Source: an uncultured Acidimicrobiales bacterium (GTDB taxonomy: Bacteria > Actinomycetota > Acidimicrobiia > Acidimicrobiales > SHLQ01). From it: 47,372 nucleotides of DNA. A model generated the notes under the pieces. It was not told the origin of the DNA, made no database searches, and was given only the letters and a program-made list of their open reading frames with translations. A program made the translations under genes and the position numbers. The stretch is taken from assembly GCA_938015295.1 (NCBI GenBank), contig CALLQB010000027.1, positions 1 to 47,372 of the forward strand, written 5' to 3'. Shown here piece after piece: positions 16,907 through 25,030 of this stretch. The first letter of the stretch is position 1, and each line of letters begins with the position of its first letter.

Positions 16907-17362
16907 CTAGCGGTTGTTTCGTTTCGCCAACGCAGCAAGGGCCTTGTCGGCGTGGTCGGTCATCGAGGTTTCGCTCGACACCGCTTCCAGCACTGTTGCA
17001 TCGGTATCGATGACAAAGGTCGCACGCTTGCTCGGCAAGGGTCCCATGCGTTTTACACCGAACTGCTTGGCGATACTTCGGTCGCCATCGGACAACAGCG
17101 GAAAGCCGAGGGTATTGGTCGTATCGAATTCCTTCTGCCGACTCACCGAGTCAGCGCTGATTCCCACTCGCTGTGCGTCGAATTCACCGAATTCAGACGC
17201 CAGATCACGAAAATGACAGCTTTCCTTCGTTCAACCAGGGGTCATGGCCTTCGGGTAAAAGAACAGGACAACTGGTCCGACCTCGAGCAAGCTCGACAGC
17301 GACACCATGTCACCGTTCTGGTCGGGCGCTGAGAACTCAGCGACCTTGTCTCCAACATGCAT
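16907..17362 (-). CDS. bcp: BCP-type peroxiredoxin, probable selenoprotein (in-frame TGA read as selenocysteine)
   Basis: Read from the ATG at 17362, which has GGAGGA 5 nt upstream, the frame runs 151 codons to a TAG at 16907 with one internal TGA at codon 44 (bases 17231-17233). The residues around it read FYPKAMTPG-TGA-TKESCHFRD. In bacterioferritin comigratory proteins the same block is YPKxxTPGCT..AC..RD, so the TGA stands exactly where the peroxidatic cysteine belongs. The resolving cysteine five residues later is kept. Both halves are fully conserved in sequence and length (E. coli BCP is 156 residues), which argues against a decayed gene. A hairpin can form just after the TGA. It would reduce hydroperoxides. 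It lies between acyl-CoA synthetase and rpiB genes in one operon. A single sequencing error (TGC or TGT to TGA) is the main alternative. Confidence 0.85.
17207..17230 (-). promoter_or_regulatory. Candidate bacterial SECIS hairpin after the selenocysteine codon
   Basis: Directly after the in-frame TGA, the minus-strand RNA can pair ACGAAGG with UUUUCGU (five Watson-Crick and two G-U pairs) around a 10-nt loop AAAGCUGUCA. A competing inner pairing of GAAA with UUUC leaves the loop GCUGUCAU. Both put a G and U in the apical loop, as SelB needs. The loop is rather close to the UGA compared with E. coli fdhF, so this is a candidate only. Confidence 0.45.
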
Positions 17363-17389
17363 GTAGATCCTCCGTAGATGGTCGCGACG

Positions 17390-18925
17390 TTAGTTCACGG
17401 CCCGCTCGAGACCTTCCCAATACGGCTCGCGAAGCTTGAATTTCTGGAGCTTGCCCGTTGCGGTTCGGGCGAGCTCGTCGCGAATTTCGACCGACTTTGG
17501 GCACTTGTAGTGGGCCAAACGGCCGCGGCAGTGCTCGATGAGCTCGTCTGGCGTCACCGTTGAGCCTTCGGCGAGCACAACGAGCCCGGTGACGGCTTCG
17601 CCCCACTTCTCGTCGGGCACGCCAATGACCGCCGCTTCGGTCACGTCAGGATGCGAAAAGAGTGCGTCCTCAACCTCGATTGACGAAACGTTCTCTCCGC
17701 CCGAGATGATGACGTCTTTTTTCCGGTCAGAAATTACTGCGTAGTTGTCTTCGTCGATGATGCCGCCGTCGCCAGTATGAAACCAGCCACCTTCGAGCGC
17801 CTGTGCTGTTGCGTCTGGCTGAGCCCAGTAACTCTTGAGCACCACATTGCTCTGGGCGAGTAGTTCGCCAGATTGGCTTACCTTCATCCGCACACCAAGT
17901 GCCGGAGCGCCGGCACGGCTCAACTTCTGGGCACGCTCCTCAACCGGAAGGTCGTCCCACTCTGCCCGACAACGACTCATCGTCAAGAGCGGTGACGTTT
18001 CGGTCAGGCCGTAGATCTGGATGAACTCCCAGCCCAGTTCTTCTTCACAGCGTTGGATGGTGATAGTCGGCGGGGGAGCGCCGGCGCAGATGATACGGAC
18101 TTTGTCTTTGCCCGGAATCTCGCCATCCCAGTCGGCTGCGGCATCGAGGATCGTTGCGAGCACCGCAGGTGCAGCACACATAAAGGTCACGCCATGTTGC
18201 TCGATACGTCGAAGAATTTCGGGGCCGTCGATCTTGCGTAGCACGATCTGTTTCGCACCCATGCCTGCGACGGCGAAGGGCATGCCCCAACCGTTGCAGT
18301 GAAACATCGGCAGCGTGTGGAGGTAAACGTCGCGATCGCTAACACCTGCTTGCCACCCGAATGTGGCTGCGTTGATCCACAGGTTGCGGTGGGTCATCTC
18401 GACGCCCTTAGGGCGCGCCGTGGTGCCGCTGGTGTAGTTGATCGTCGCAGTGCCGTTCTCGTTCCAATCCCAGTCGGTGGGCTCGGTATCGAAGTCGAAC
18501 AAGGCGTCCTCGTCGGCCGAGCCGATTTCGACCACTCGCGTATTCTGCAGGTCGCCCAAGGTGTCCATCAGCTCTGGATCGACAAGGGTTATCTCGGCAC
18601 CAGAATGGTCGATGATGTACTGCACTTCGACCACGTTCAGACGGAAATTCACTGGCACACCTACCCGGCCCCAGCCGGGGACGCCGTAAAGAAACACCAG
18701 CATGCGAGCGGCGTTCTGCGACACGATCGCCACCCGCCCGCCATGAGCGATTCCCTGCTTCTCAAGCCCGGCGGCCAGCGCCTTGCCGCGCCGGAGCACT
18801 TCGGAATACGTGAGATCTGCGAGCGCTGCAGCGGGTTGGTCGGGTTCATCGACGATGCCGATCCGGTCGCCATACACCAATGCGGCTCGTTCGATGTGGT
18901 CACGTACGGTGAGCGCTACTTCCAT
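17390..18925 (-). CDS. Acyl-CoA synthetase (fatty-acid-CoA ligase type)
   Basis: A 511-residue AMP-forming ligase with YTSGTTARPKGV (P-loop), YGLTETSP (A5), FHTGDGG (A7), SDRKKDVIISGGENVSS (A8) and the catalytic lysine in TATGKLQK (A10). The YGLTE and ISGGENVSS motifs are those of medium/long-chain FadD and the related AMP-binding group. It is the first gene of a minus-strand operon with the peroxiredoxin (27-nt gap) and rpiB. It differs clearly from the ligase at 12333 and should act on a different acid. Confidence 0.94.
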   Translation of the reverse strand: MEVALTVRDHIERAALVYGDRIGIVDEPDQPAAALADLTYSEVLRRGKALAAGLEKQGIAHGGRVAIVSQNAARMLVFLYGVPGWGRVGVPVNFRLNVVEVQYIIDHSGAEITLVDPELMDTLGDLQNTRVVEIGSADEDALFDFDTEPTDWDWNENGTATINYTSGTTARPKGVEMTHRNLWINAATFGWQAGVSDRDVYLHTLPMFHCNGWGMPFAVAGMGAKQIVLRKIDGPEILRRIEQHGVTFMCAAPAVLATILDAAADWDGEIPGKDKVRIICAGAPPPTITIQRCEEELGWEFIQIYGLTETSPLLTMSRCRAEWDDLPVEERAQKLSRAGAPALGVRMKVSQSGELLAQSNVVLKSYWAQPDATAQALEGGWFHTGDGGIIDEDNYAVISDRKKDVIISGGENVSSIEVEDALFSHPDVTEAAVIGVPDEKWGEAVTGLVVLAEGSTVTPDELIEHCRGRLAHYKCPKSVEIRDELARTATGKLQKFKLREPYWEGLERAVN

Positions 18926-19090
18926 GTGGTCCCCCTGGCGACGTTTCGGTCACCTTTGTCACGTCGTTTGTCACGGCTTTGGTCTCGATGTCGTGCCTAT
19001 TCGTATCACGCAGAGAGGGTGTGACGCATGCCTCGGGGCGGCGATATTCGTCGTCCGGAAGCAGGCAAGGACGTCGATAAGGAGCGGGCG

Positions 19091-19852
19091 CTAGAAGAGG
19101 CCAGCGATTCGCCTTTGTACGCTCGTCGGTAGGCCCTTGATGCTGCCTACCATTGCCTTGTTGTGTGCACCCGGGATGACCATCGCCTTCTTCTTTGCAG
19201 CGCCTTCAAGCGCTGCATTGGCGACGTCCTCGGCTGATTGCCAAAGAAAATCGGGGATGCTCGTGGTGTCGAACTGCGCTTCCTTTTGAAAGTCGGTTCG
19301 CGTAAAGCCGGGTGCTACAGCGGTGACGATAACGCCGTTGTCGCGTTCCTCATCGTGCAGCGCCTGAGAGAACGAACTGACGAACGACTTTGTTGCGCCG
19401 TAGACGCCGGTGTTGGGCACGGGCGAATAGCCGGCAACCGACGACACATTGACAATTGTTCCGCCAGCGCGACGCATGACGTTTACCGCGACGTGCGACA
19501 GATGCACGAGAGCGGTCACATTGAGATGGATTTGCGCCAGCTGTAGATCGAGTTCGTCGTCGGCGAAGGGGCCGGTGCGTCCAGACCCGGCGTTGTTGAC
19601 CAGAAGATCCAGGTCGGGCGCAGAGCGGATTCGTTCGGCGACCCTGTTGAGGTCTCCCGAGTTGGTCAAATCAGCCACGAGTACCTCTGCGGGGCCGCTG
19701 TGGCCGGGTAGCTCCTCAGCTAACTCCTTGAGTCGCCCCTTCGAGCGGGCGACAAGCACTACCTCGGTGCCCTCGTCGTGGAGCTTTCTCGCGATGGCCT
19801 CGCCTATGCCGCTCGATGCTCCTGTCACAAGTGCTCGTGTCCAGCGTGTCAC
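19091..19852 (-). CDS. Short-chain dehydrogenase/reductase
   Basis: A 253-residue classical SDR with the nucleotide loop TGASSGIG, NNAG, the catalytic serine in NVSSVAGY and the Y-x-x-x-K (YGATK). It resembles the DltE/YqjQ-type short-chain reductases; the substrate is unknown. I chose GTG 19852 because the frame upstream consists of a translated tandem repeat and because AAGG and GAGG lie just before it. It is followed by the acyl-CoA synthetase gene after 165 nt and is divergent from a methyltransferase gene. Confidence 0.9.
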   Translation of the reverse strand: MTRWTRALVTGASSGIGEAIARKLHDEGTEVVLVARSKGRLKELAEELPGHSGPAEVLVADLTNSGDLNRVAERIRSAPDLDLLVNNAGSGRTGPFADDELDLQLAQIHLNVTALVHLSHVAVNVMRRAGGTIVNVSSVAGYSPVPNTGVYGATKSFVSSFSQALHDEERDNGVIVTAVAPGFTRTDFQKEAQFDTTSIPDFLWQSAEDVANAALEGAAKKKAMVIPGAHNKAMVGSIKGLPTSVQRRIAGLF

Positions 19853-19863
19853 CTTGTCACCTC

Positions 19864-19902
19864 GTTGTGTCGTGTCGCGTTGTGTCGTGTCGCGTTGTGT
19901 CG
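19864..19902. repeat. Tandem repeat, 15-nt unit
   Basis: GTTGTGTCGTGTCGC is repeated twice and followed by a partial copy of 9 nt. It sits in the divergent promoter region between the SDR and methyltransferase genes, 12 nt upstream of the SDR start. Translated, it would add repeated Thr-Gln-Arg-Asp units, which I take as an argument against an earlier start. Confidence 0.75.
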
Positions 19903-20024
19903 AACTGCCTCGGCCTGTGCAGCACGCTGCAACTCTAGCGGCCAATCGATTCGTTGGTCGGGCGCTCAGGCACGGCGCGAGTGACGTTGGGCAGTCCGAT
20001 CGAAAGAATGCAAAGATCTCGAAC

Positions 20025-21131
20025 ATGGCAGATGGCGCACCGTTCCCAACCGACTTCGATACCTCTGATGTTGATCCCGACGAGGCGAGTATGTTCGCCT
20101 TTCAGGTGTACACCTACAAGATGGGCGAGATGGTCTCGTTAATGATTCATCTTGGCGACCGTTTGGGTTTGTACCGCTTTCTTGCGGGCAAAGAGCCGCT
20201 GACTGCCGAACAGGTGGCCGACCAGACCGGCTACCACCCTCGTTGGATTCTCGAATGGCTACGAGGTCAAGAAGCAGCGAAGCTGCTCACCTATGACGCC
20301 GACGGCGAGACCTTTCAGCTTTCAAAGGTTGGCGCATCGGTGCTGGCCGACGAGAACCATAGTTTGTTCTTCGCCGCGGGAGCGTTCGCAGCGCCACAGG
20401 AACCGGCCATTGTTGAACGACTCGCCGAGGCGTTCACCACCGGTCTCGGGTTGTCGTGGGAGGAGCTTGGGCCCAACGGGGCGCATCGCACCGAAAGGAT
20501 GCTGGGCCCCTGGAGTCGCCTTGCGTTTGTGCCGAACATCATTCCGGCACTCGAGGGGGTAAAGGCGAAACTTGAGACCGGAGCGATGGTCGCCGACGTT
20601 GGTTGTGGTGCTGGTCTGGCACTTCGTGTGCTCGCGGCCGAGTTCCCGAATTCAACCTTCCATGGCTATGACCCCTCGGAAACAGCGCTCGACATCGCCC
20701 GAAAGAAGGCGGCCACAGACGGACTTGAAAATATTTCGTTCATCCATGCTGGCGGCGAAGATCTGCCTGCCGACCAGGGTTACGACTTCATCTACACCTT
20801 CGATTGCCTGCACGACATGACTCGGCCGGCCGATGTCATCGCCGCGATAAAGACAGCGCTCAAGCCCGACGGCACGTGGCTGATCAAAGATATTCGGTCG
20901 AGCGGTGACTTCGTGAAGAACCACAAGAATCCCATGCTCGCCATGCACTACGGGTTCTCGGTTTCAAGTTGCATGTCGTCGGCCATGTCAGAACCCGGCG
21001 GCGCTGGCCTCGGCACACTCGGGTTCAGCCCGCCGGTGGCCGAGGAGATGTGTCGGGCGGCCGGTTTCGGCCACTTCGAGCAGCACGACTTCGGCGATCC
21101 CGCCAACCTTTACTACGAGGTGCGGGCATAA
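20025..21131 (+). CDS. SAM-dependent class I methyltransferase with winged-helix N-terminus
   Basis: A 368-residue methyltransferase. Residues 30-115 form a dimerisation/winged-helix domain (GDRLGLYRFLAG, then LTAEQVADQTG), as in the small-molecule O-methyltransferase-like family. The Rossmann domain begins with motif I VADVGCGAGLALRVLAAEFP, then the acidic loop HGYDPS and the motif IV region DFIYTFDCLHD. The same architecture occurs in actinobacterial and animal METTL27-like proteins annotated only as methyltransferases. ATG 20025 is used because the product begins at the conserved domain; the frame upstream has no family content. Substrate unknown. Confidence 0.88.
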   Translation: MADGAPFPTDFDTSDVDPDEASMFAFQVYTYKMGEMVSLMIHLGDRLGLYRFLAGKEPLTAEQVADQTGYHPRWILEWLRGQEAAKLLTYDADGETFQLSKVGASVLADENHSLFFAAGAFAAPQEPAIVERLAEAFTTGLGLSWEELGPNGAHRTERMLGPWSRLAFVPNIIPALEGVKAKLETGAMVADVGCGAGLALRVLAAEFPNSTFHGYDPSETALDIARKKAATDGLENISFIHAGGEDLPADQGYDFIYTFDCLHDMTRPADVIAAIKTALKPDGTWLIKDIRSSGDFVKNHKNPMLAMHYGFSVSSCMSSAMSEPGGAGLGTLGFSPPVAEEMCRAAGFGHFEQHDFGDPANLYYEVRA

Positions 21132-21283
21132 CGTTCCGCCAGAAAGGCTTTGCGCTCTCCTGAATCGTTGTGCCTGTCCGGCGGCCTCTCGTAGGACCTC
21201 CGGCAGGCAATGTTCGAATCGTGCCGCACTGTTCGATAGTGCCGTTCGACAGTGTCGCAATGGCGACAATACCGCCGAGCGGT

Positions 21284-21781
21284 CTACTTGGCGCGAAGGG
21301 TCTTTAGTGCGAGGGTGACCTTGCCGGTTCGCTCTCCGGTCCAAGGAGCGCTTAGGCCCGCTGAGACGTAGCAGAGTTCAGAGCTGCGGTCGGTTGGCAA
21401 CTTGAGAGCCACTTTCGCCGGAAGCTTGACGCCACCTTCAGGGGCAATCCATTTGGACTTGGTTACCGCCAAGTCAGCGTCACCGCTGGGATGTGCGCAG
21501 TAGTAGGTGATCGAGATCTGATCGACGGTCGTGAACTTCTTCGACGAGACCTTGAGCTGCACCTTCACCAGGCCCGGATCGAGCGCAGTGTCGGAGCCGA
21601 GGCTTCCGCCGCCGGCAGCTACAGCAATGAACCCACCCTGACGTTGGGTAGCTACAGCAACCTTCGAAACGGTAGTGATCCGCTTGTTGGCTGCAGCTTC
21701 GACCGAAGCTGTCGGCACGAGTGCCGCCATCAAACTGGCGACCGCGAATGCGATGATTATTCGAATCGAGTTTCGACTCAT
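21284..21781 (-). CDS. Secreted protein of unknown function
   Basis: About 165 residues with an N-terminal signal peptide (M-S-R-N then a long hydrophobic stretch, cleavage near ASVEAA). The mature part is predicted beta-rich, with two cysteines (YYCAHP and ELCYVS) about 55 residues apart and a GGGSLGSD loop. No catalytic motif is visible. ATG 21781 opens the signal sequence directly; an ATG at 21811 in the same frame has a stronger AGAAGG upstream and is an alternative. It is convergent with the methyltransferase gene; the 152-nt gap between them holds a TGTCGC-AATG-GCGACA hairpin at 21253-21268. I do not recognise the family. Confidence 0.65.
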   Translation of the reverse strand: MSRNSIRIIIAFAVASLMAALVPTASVEAAANKRITTVSKVAVATQRQGGFIAVAAGGGSLGSDTALDPGLVKVQLKVSSKKFTTVDQISITYYCAHPSGDADLAVTKSKWIAPEGGVKLPAKVALKLPTDRSSELCYVSAGLSAPWTGERTGKVTLALKTLRAK

Positions 21782-21877
21782 TACGAGATGATCCTTTTGG
21801 GGGGAGTACATGGGGACGCCTTCTTCTCTAGAATGCCAAACATTGCAGGCACTTTTCAAGTCTAGTTAATGCTTTTC

Positions 21878-21907
21878 ATTGTATTTCATGTATTCAACCT
21901 TGTCTAA
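21878..21907 (-). promoter_or_regulatory. Possible sigma-70 type promoter of the secreted protein gene
   Basis: On the minus strand TTAGAC (21902-21907) and TACAAT (21878-21883) are separated by 18 nt in an AT-rich patch, giving a leader of about 90 nt. The rest of the 308-nt gap 21782-22089 shows no gene or strong structure. Confidence 0.35.
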
Positions 21908-22089
21908 GGGACTCCCGAGGTCCTCGACATGGCAACTTCCCGAATGGAGTATTCGGCCAAACATCGCTGCAAACAGAGGGGCAACGCAGAGAGTGATCAA
22001 ATCCTAGCGCATTCACACCCGCTGTGTGGCCCGGAGAAAAGAAAGCTCACTTTGTACCCAAAGGAGGGTCTCTGCATTGCCCCTCGAAG

Positions 22090-23364
22090 CTAGGCGCTGC
22101 GATCTGCGAGTGGTACGTACGAGCGTTCGCCTTCGCCAACGTACAACTGGCGCGGACGAGAGATGCGCGAATCTTGCTCGAGCATCTCGTTCCAATGAGC
22201 GAGCCAACCTGGTGTGCGGCCAATGGCAAACAGCACCGTGAACATCTCGGTTGGGAAACCCATCGACTGATAGATAAGCCCAGAATAGAAGTCGACGTTT
22301 GGATACAGGTTGCGGCTGACAAAGTAGTCGTCGGACAGCGCGACCTCTTCAAGCTTGAGTGCCATGTCGAGCAACGGGTTGCGCCCGGTTACCTCAAACA
22401 CATCGTGTGCGGCCTTCTTGATGATCTGTGCACGCGGATCGTAACTCTTGTAGACCCGGTGACCGAAGCCCATGAGACGACCCTCGCCCTTTTTAACCGA
22501 CTCGATGAAATCGTCGATCTGGTCGTAGGACCCGATGTCATCGAGCATGCGAAGCACAGCCTCATTCGCCCCGCCATGTCGGGGGCCATAGAGGGCGGCG
22601 CAGCCTGCCGACACTGCCGAATACGGGTCGGCGTGGCTCGATCCGACAACGCGAGCGGCGGTGGTCGAACAGTTCTGCTCGTGATCCGCGTGAAGAATGA
22701 ATAACACGTCGAGTGCTTTGGTCAGCACCGGGTCGGCCTCAAACTTTGGCTTTGCGACCCGGTACATCATCGACTGAAAGTTGGCCGCATAGGTGAGGTC
22801 GTTATCGGGGAAGACAAAGGGCAGGCCCTGGCTGTACCGATACGCCGCCGCAGCAATAGTGGGCATCTTGGCGATTAAGCGAACGATTTGGCGCATCCGG
22901 ACATCGGGGTCTTCGATCTCTTTAGCCTCTGGGTAGAACGTCGAGAGGCCGGCGACACTCGAGGTGAGCATGCCCATCGGATGTGCGTCGTAATGGAAGG
23001 CGTCGCTAAAGCGCTTCCGGAAGTTCTCGTGCACATAGGTGTGGTGCGTTATCTCATGCACCCAGTTGTCGAGTTCGGTCTGATTTGGCAGTTCGCCATT
23101 GATGAGAAGGTAGGCGACCTCAAGGAAGGTCGAGTGTTCGGCAAGCTGTTCGATCGGGTAGCCGCGGTAGCGAAGAACCCCTTCGATGCCGTCGAGTTCG
23201 GTGATGGCGCTCGCCGTGTTGGATGTGGTGGCGAGGCCTGGGTCATGAAACCAGATTCCGGGCAGCAGCTTGCGCCACTCGGCAGCGTCTACGCCGCCAT
23301 CTTTGATCGGAATCTCCATGGATTCGCCGGATCGATTATCGGTAATGGTGATGCTGTCGGCCAC
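22090..23364 (-). CDS. gltA: Citrate synthase
   Basis: A 424-residue type II citrate synthase, which condenses acetyl-CoA and oxaloacetate in the TCA cycle. It carries the histidine in LHADHEQN, the citrate-binding GPRHGGANEAV (catalytic His) and MGFGHRVYK, and the N-terminal strand region TITDNRSG seen in hexameric gram-negative and actinobacterial GltA. It starts with GTG 23364; the Shine-Dalgarno sequence is weak. It stands alone on the minus strand with 259 nt upstream. Another TCA gene, aconitase, lies 6 kb away. Confidence 0.97.
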   Translation of the reverse strand: MADSITITDNRSGESMEIPIKDGGVDAAEWRKLLPGIWFHDPGLATTSNTASAITELDGIEGVLRYRGYPIEQLAEHSTFLEVAYLLINGELPNQTELDNWVHEITHHTYVHENFRKRFSDAFHYDAHPMGMLTSSVAGLSTFYPEAKEIEDPDVRMRQIVRLIAKMPTIAAAAYRYSQGLPFVFPDNDLTYAANFQSMMYRVAKPKFEADPVLTKALDVLFILHADHEQNCSTTAARVVGSSHADPYSAVSAGCAALYGPRHGGANEAVLRMLDDIGSYDQIDDFIESVKKGEGRLMGFGHRVYKSYDPRAQIIKKAAHDVFEVTGRNPLLDMALKLEEVALSDDYFVSRNLYPNVDFYSGLIYQSMGFPTEMFTVLFAIGRTPGWLAHWNEMLEQDSRISRPRQLYVGEGERSYVPLADRSA

Positions 23365-23502
23365 GTGGCTCGGGTTCCCTCTACGAGTGATGGATTCTTT
23401 GGTAATTCGGCGTCGTGAAGTCGCCGGCTTTTACCGGGTGGCGGCATCGACGGTGATGCCCGCCGCTCAAGGTGAACACTAGTCGCTCCGGCCCAACAAA
23501 AC

Positions 23503-23530
23503 CGCCCCCGAATTGAACCGATTTGGGGCG
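23503..23530 (-). terminator. Rho-independent terminator-like hairpin
   Basis: On the minus strand CGCCCC (23525-23530) and GGGGCG (23503-23508) pair across a 16-nt loop and are followed by GTTTTGTT. It lies about 95 nt past the stop of the carboxyltransferase gene and before the citrate synthase gene. The loop is long, so the strength is uncertain. Confidence 0.45.
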
Positions 23531-23623
23531 ATGCAGACGTGGTGGGGATCGCTGCCCGCTGTGCGGAGTTCTTCGCCGGGTCAGTAATCGGCCTGTACGG
23601 GGCCAGCGCCGGCCCGCAGCGGC

Positions 23624-24970
23624 CTACAACGGGAGGTTGTCGTGGCGTCGCCGGGGGAGTCTTTCACGTTTGTTGCGGAGAACGGTGAACGCCTCGGCTA
23701 CCTGGCGGCGTGTGTCGGCCGGATCGATAACGGCTTCGATCGATCCACGTTCTGCCGCAATATAGGGATTGAGAAGGCGTTCCTCGTACTCGGCCTGTAG
23801 CGCTGCTCGCTCGGTTTCGTCTGCGTGGCGGTGCAAGATTTCAACGGCACCTTTGGCCCCCATGACGGCGATCTCTGCGCTCGGCCAGGCAAACGACAGG
23901 TCGTTGCCCATGTATTTCGAGTCCATCACGATGTACGCACCGCCATAGGATTTGCGGAGTGTGACCGCGACGCGAGGCACCGTGGCGCGAGCGTACGCGA
24001 AGGCCAGTTGTGCGCCGTAGCGGATCATCCCGCGCCATTCGAGGTCTTTGCCCGGGTAGAACCCCGACGTGTCGACGAGCGTCAACAGCGGGAGATTGAA
24101 CGCATCGCAGAACCCGACGAATTGGCCACCCTTTTGGGAGGCGGCGATGTCGAGCGTGCCGGCGACCGTTTGCGGCTGGTTGGCCACTACCCCAACCGGC
24201 ATGCCAGCTATCGTTGCGAGTCCCGTAACCAGGTTGGCGGCCCACGCCTCACGAAGCTCGAGCATGATGCCATCGTCGACGACCTCCACGATGACGTCGC
24301 GCACGTCGTAACTGCCTGTCGGGCTGTCGGGAATAAGGCTGTAGACATCATCGAGGATGCGGTCAGCGGGGTCGTCGGTGGGAACCAGTGATGGAAGCTC
24401 GTCGGTACTTTGCGGCAAATAGCCCAGCACGACCTGGACAAGCTCCTGGGCTTCGTCGAGGTCTGCAACCGCAAAGCTTGCGAGGCCGCTGGTGCGGTGG
24501 TGCACCGTGGGGCCGCCGAGCTCGGCTGCATCGATTGGTACGCCGGTGAATTCAGTGACCATCCGCGGTCCGCCGACGAACGTGTAGCTTTCGTCGACCA
24601 TGATGACGATATCGACGAGGCCGAGAAGGAGCGCAGGCCCGGCCACCACGGGCCCCGTAACGACGGCGATGATCGGAACAACGCCTGAACATTCGACGAT
24701 TGCACGAGCGGCTCGGCCCCAACCATCGAGTGCGGCGATTCCCTCGTCGACCGACGGGCCAAATGCCTCGATTTGTAGAACCAGCGGCACGCGGCGGTCG
24801 AACGCGAGTCGGGCTCCGGACGCCATGTCGGTGCCCTCGGTGGACGTGATGCCATTGCGCGAGTCGCCGGCGTCGAGTGTGACAAGCACATAAGGCGACT
24901 CGTTGTTGGAGATGAAACTCGACGTGCCGCTTCCCAGGGTTCCTGTTCGGAGGCCGACGCTGCTGGTCAT
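23624..24970 (-). CDS. Carboxyltransferase-domain protein (acetyl/propionyl-CoA carboxylase beta-like)
   Basis: A 448-residue member of the biotin-dependent carboxyltransferase family. The C-terminal half is well conserved (VDTSGFYPGKDLEWRG, RKSYGGAYIVMDSK, FAWPSAEIAVMGAKGAVEI, and a C-terminal R-x-DNLPL end). The N-terminal half is short and divergent: the usual 510-residue PccB/AccD proteins have about 60 more residues and a clear acyl-CoA oxyanion GGG.. motif, here reduced to VTGPVVAGPALLLG and VGGPRMV. No biotin carboxylase or carrier gene is adjacent. It may be a partner subunit of a carboxylase encoded elsewhere or a relative with changed function. A LysR gene lies 60 nt upstream in the same direction. 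Confidence 0.82.
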   Translation of the reverse strand: MTSSVGLRTGTLGSGTSSFISNNESPYVLVTLDAGDSRNGITSTEGTDMASGARLAFDRRVPLVLQIEAFGPSVDEGIAALDGWGRAARAIVECSGVVPIIAVVTGPVVAGPALLLGLVDIVIMVDESYTFVGGPRMVTEFTGVPIDAAELGGPTVHHRTSGLASFAVADLDEAQELVQVVLGYLPQSTDELPSLVPTDDPADRILDDVYSLIPDSPTGSYDVRDVIVEVVDDGIMLELREAWAANLVTGLATIAGMPVGVVANQPQTVAGTLDIAASQKGGQFVGFCDAFNLPLLTLVDTSGFYPGKDLEWRGMIRYGAQLAFAYARATVPRVAVTLRKSYGGAYIVMDSKYMGNDLSFAWPSAEIAVMGAKGAVEILHRHADETERAALQAEYEERLLNPYIAAERGSIEAVIDPADTRRQVAEAFTVLRNKRERLPRRRHDNLPL

Positions 24971-25030
24971 TGCCGAATGCTCGCAGGAAAATCGGTGCGA
25001 CCCGTAACCCGGTGAGCGGGTTCGGGGTGA

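Noticed and set aside
16907..17167. A short 86-residue protein starting at an internal ATG of the peroxiredoxin
   Set aside because: It would lack the thioredoxin-fold N-terminus and active site; the full frame with the TGA codon restores a complete BCP protein with a good ribosome site.
17231..17233. Peroxiredoxin as a pseudogene from a nonsense mutation
   Set aside because: The only defect is at the one codon where selenocysteine makes sense, and no other damage is seen. A sequencing error is not excluded.
21132..21283. tRNA or other RNA gene in the GC-rich gap after the methyltransferase
   Set aside because: Imperfect stems are present, but no cloverleaf, CCA end or conserved TPsiC loop could be laid out.
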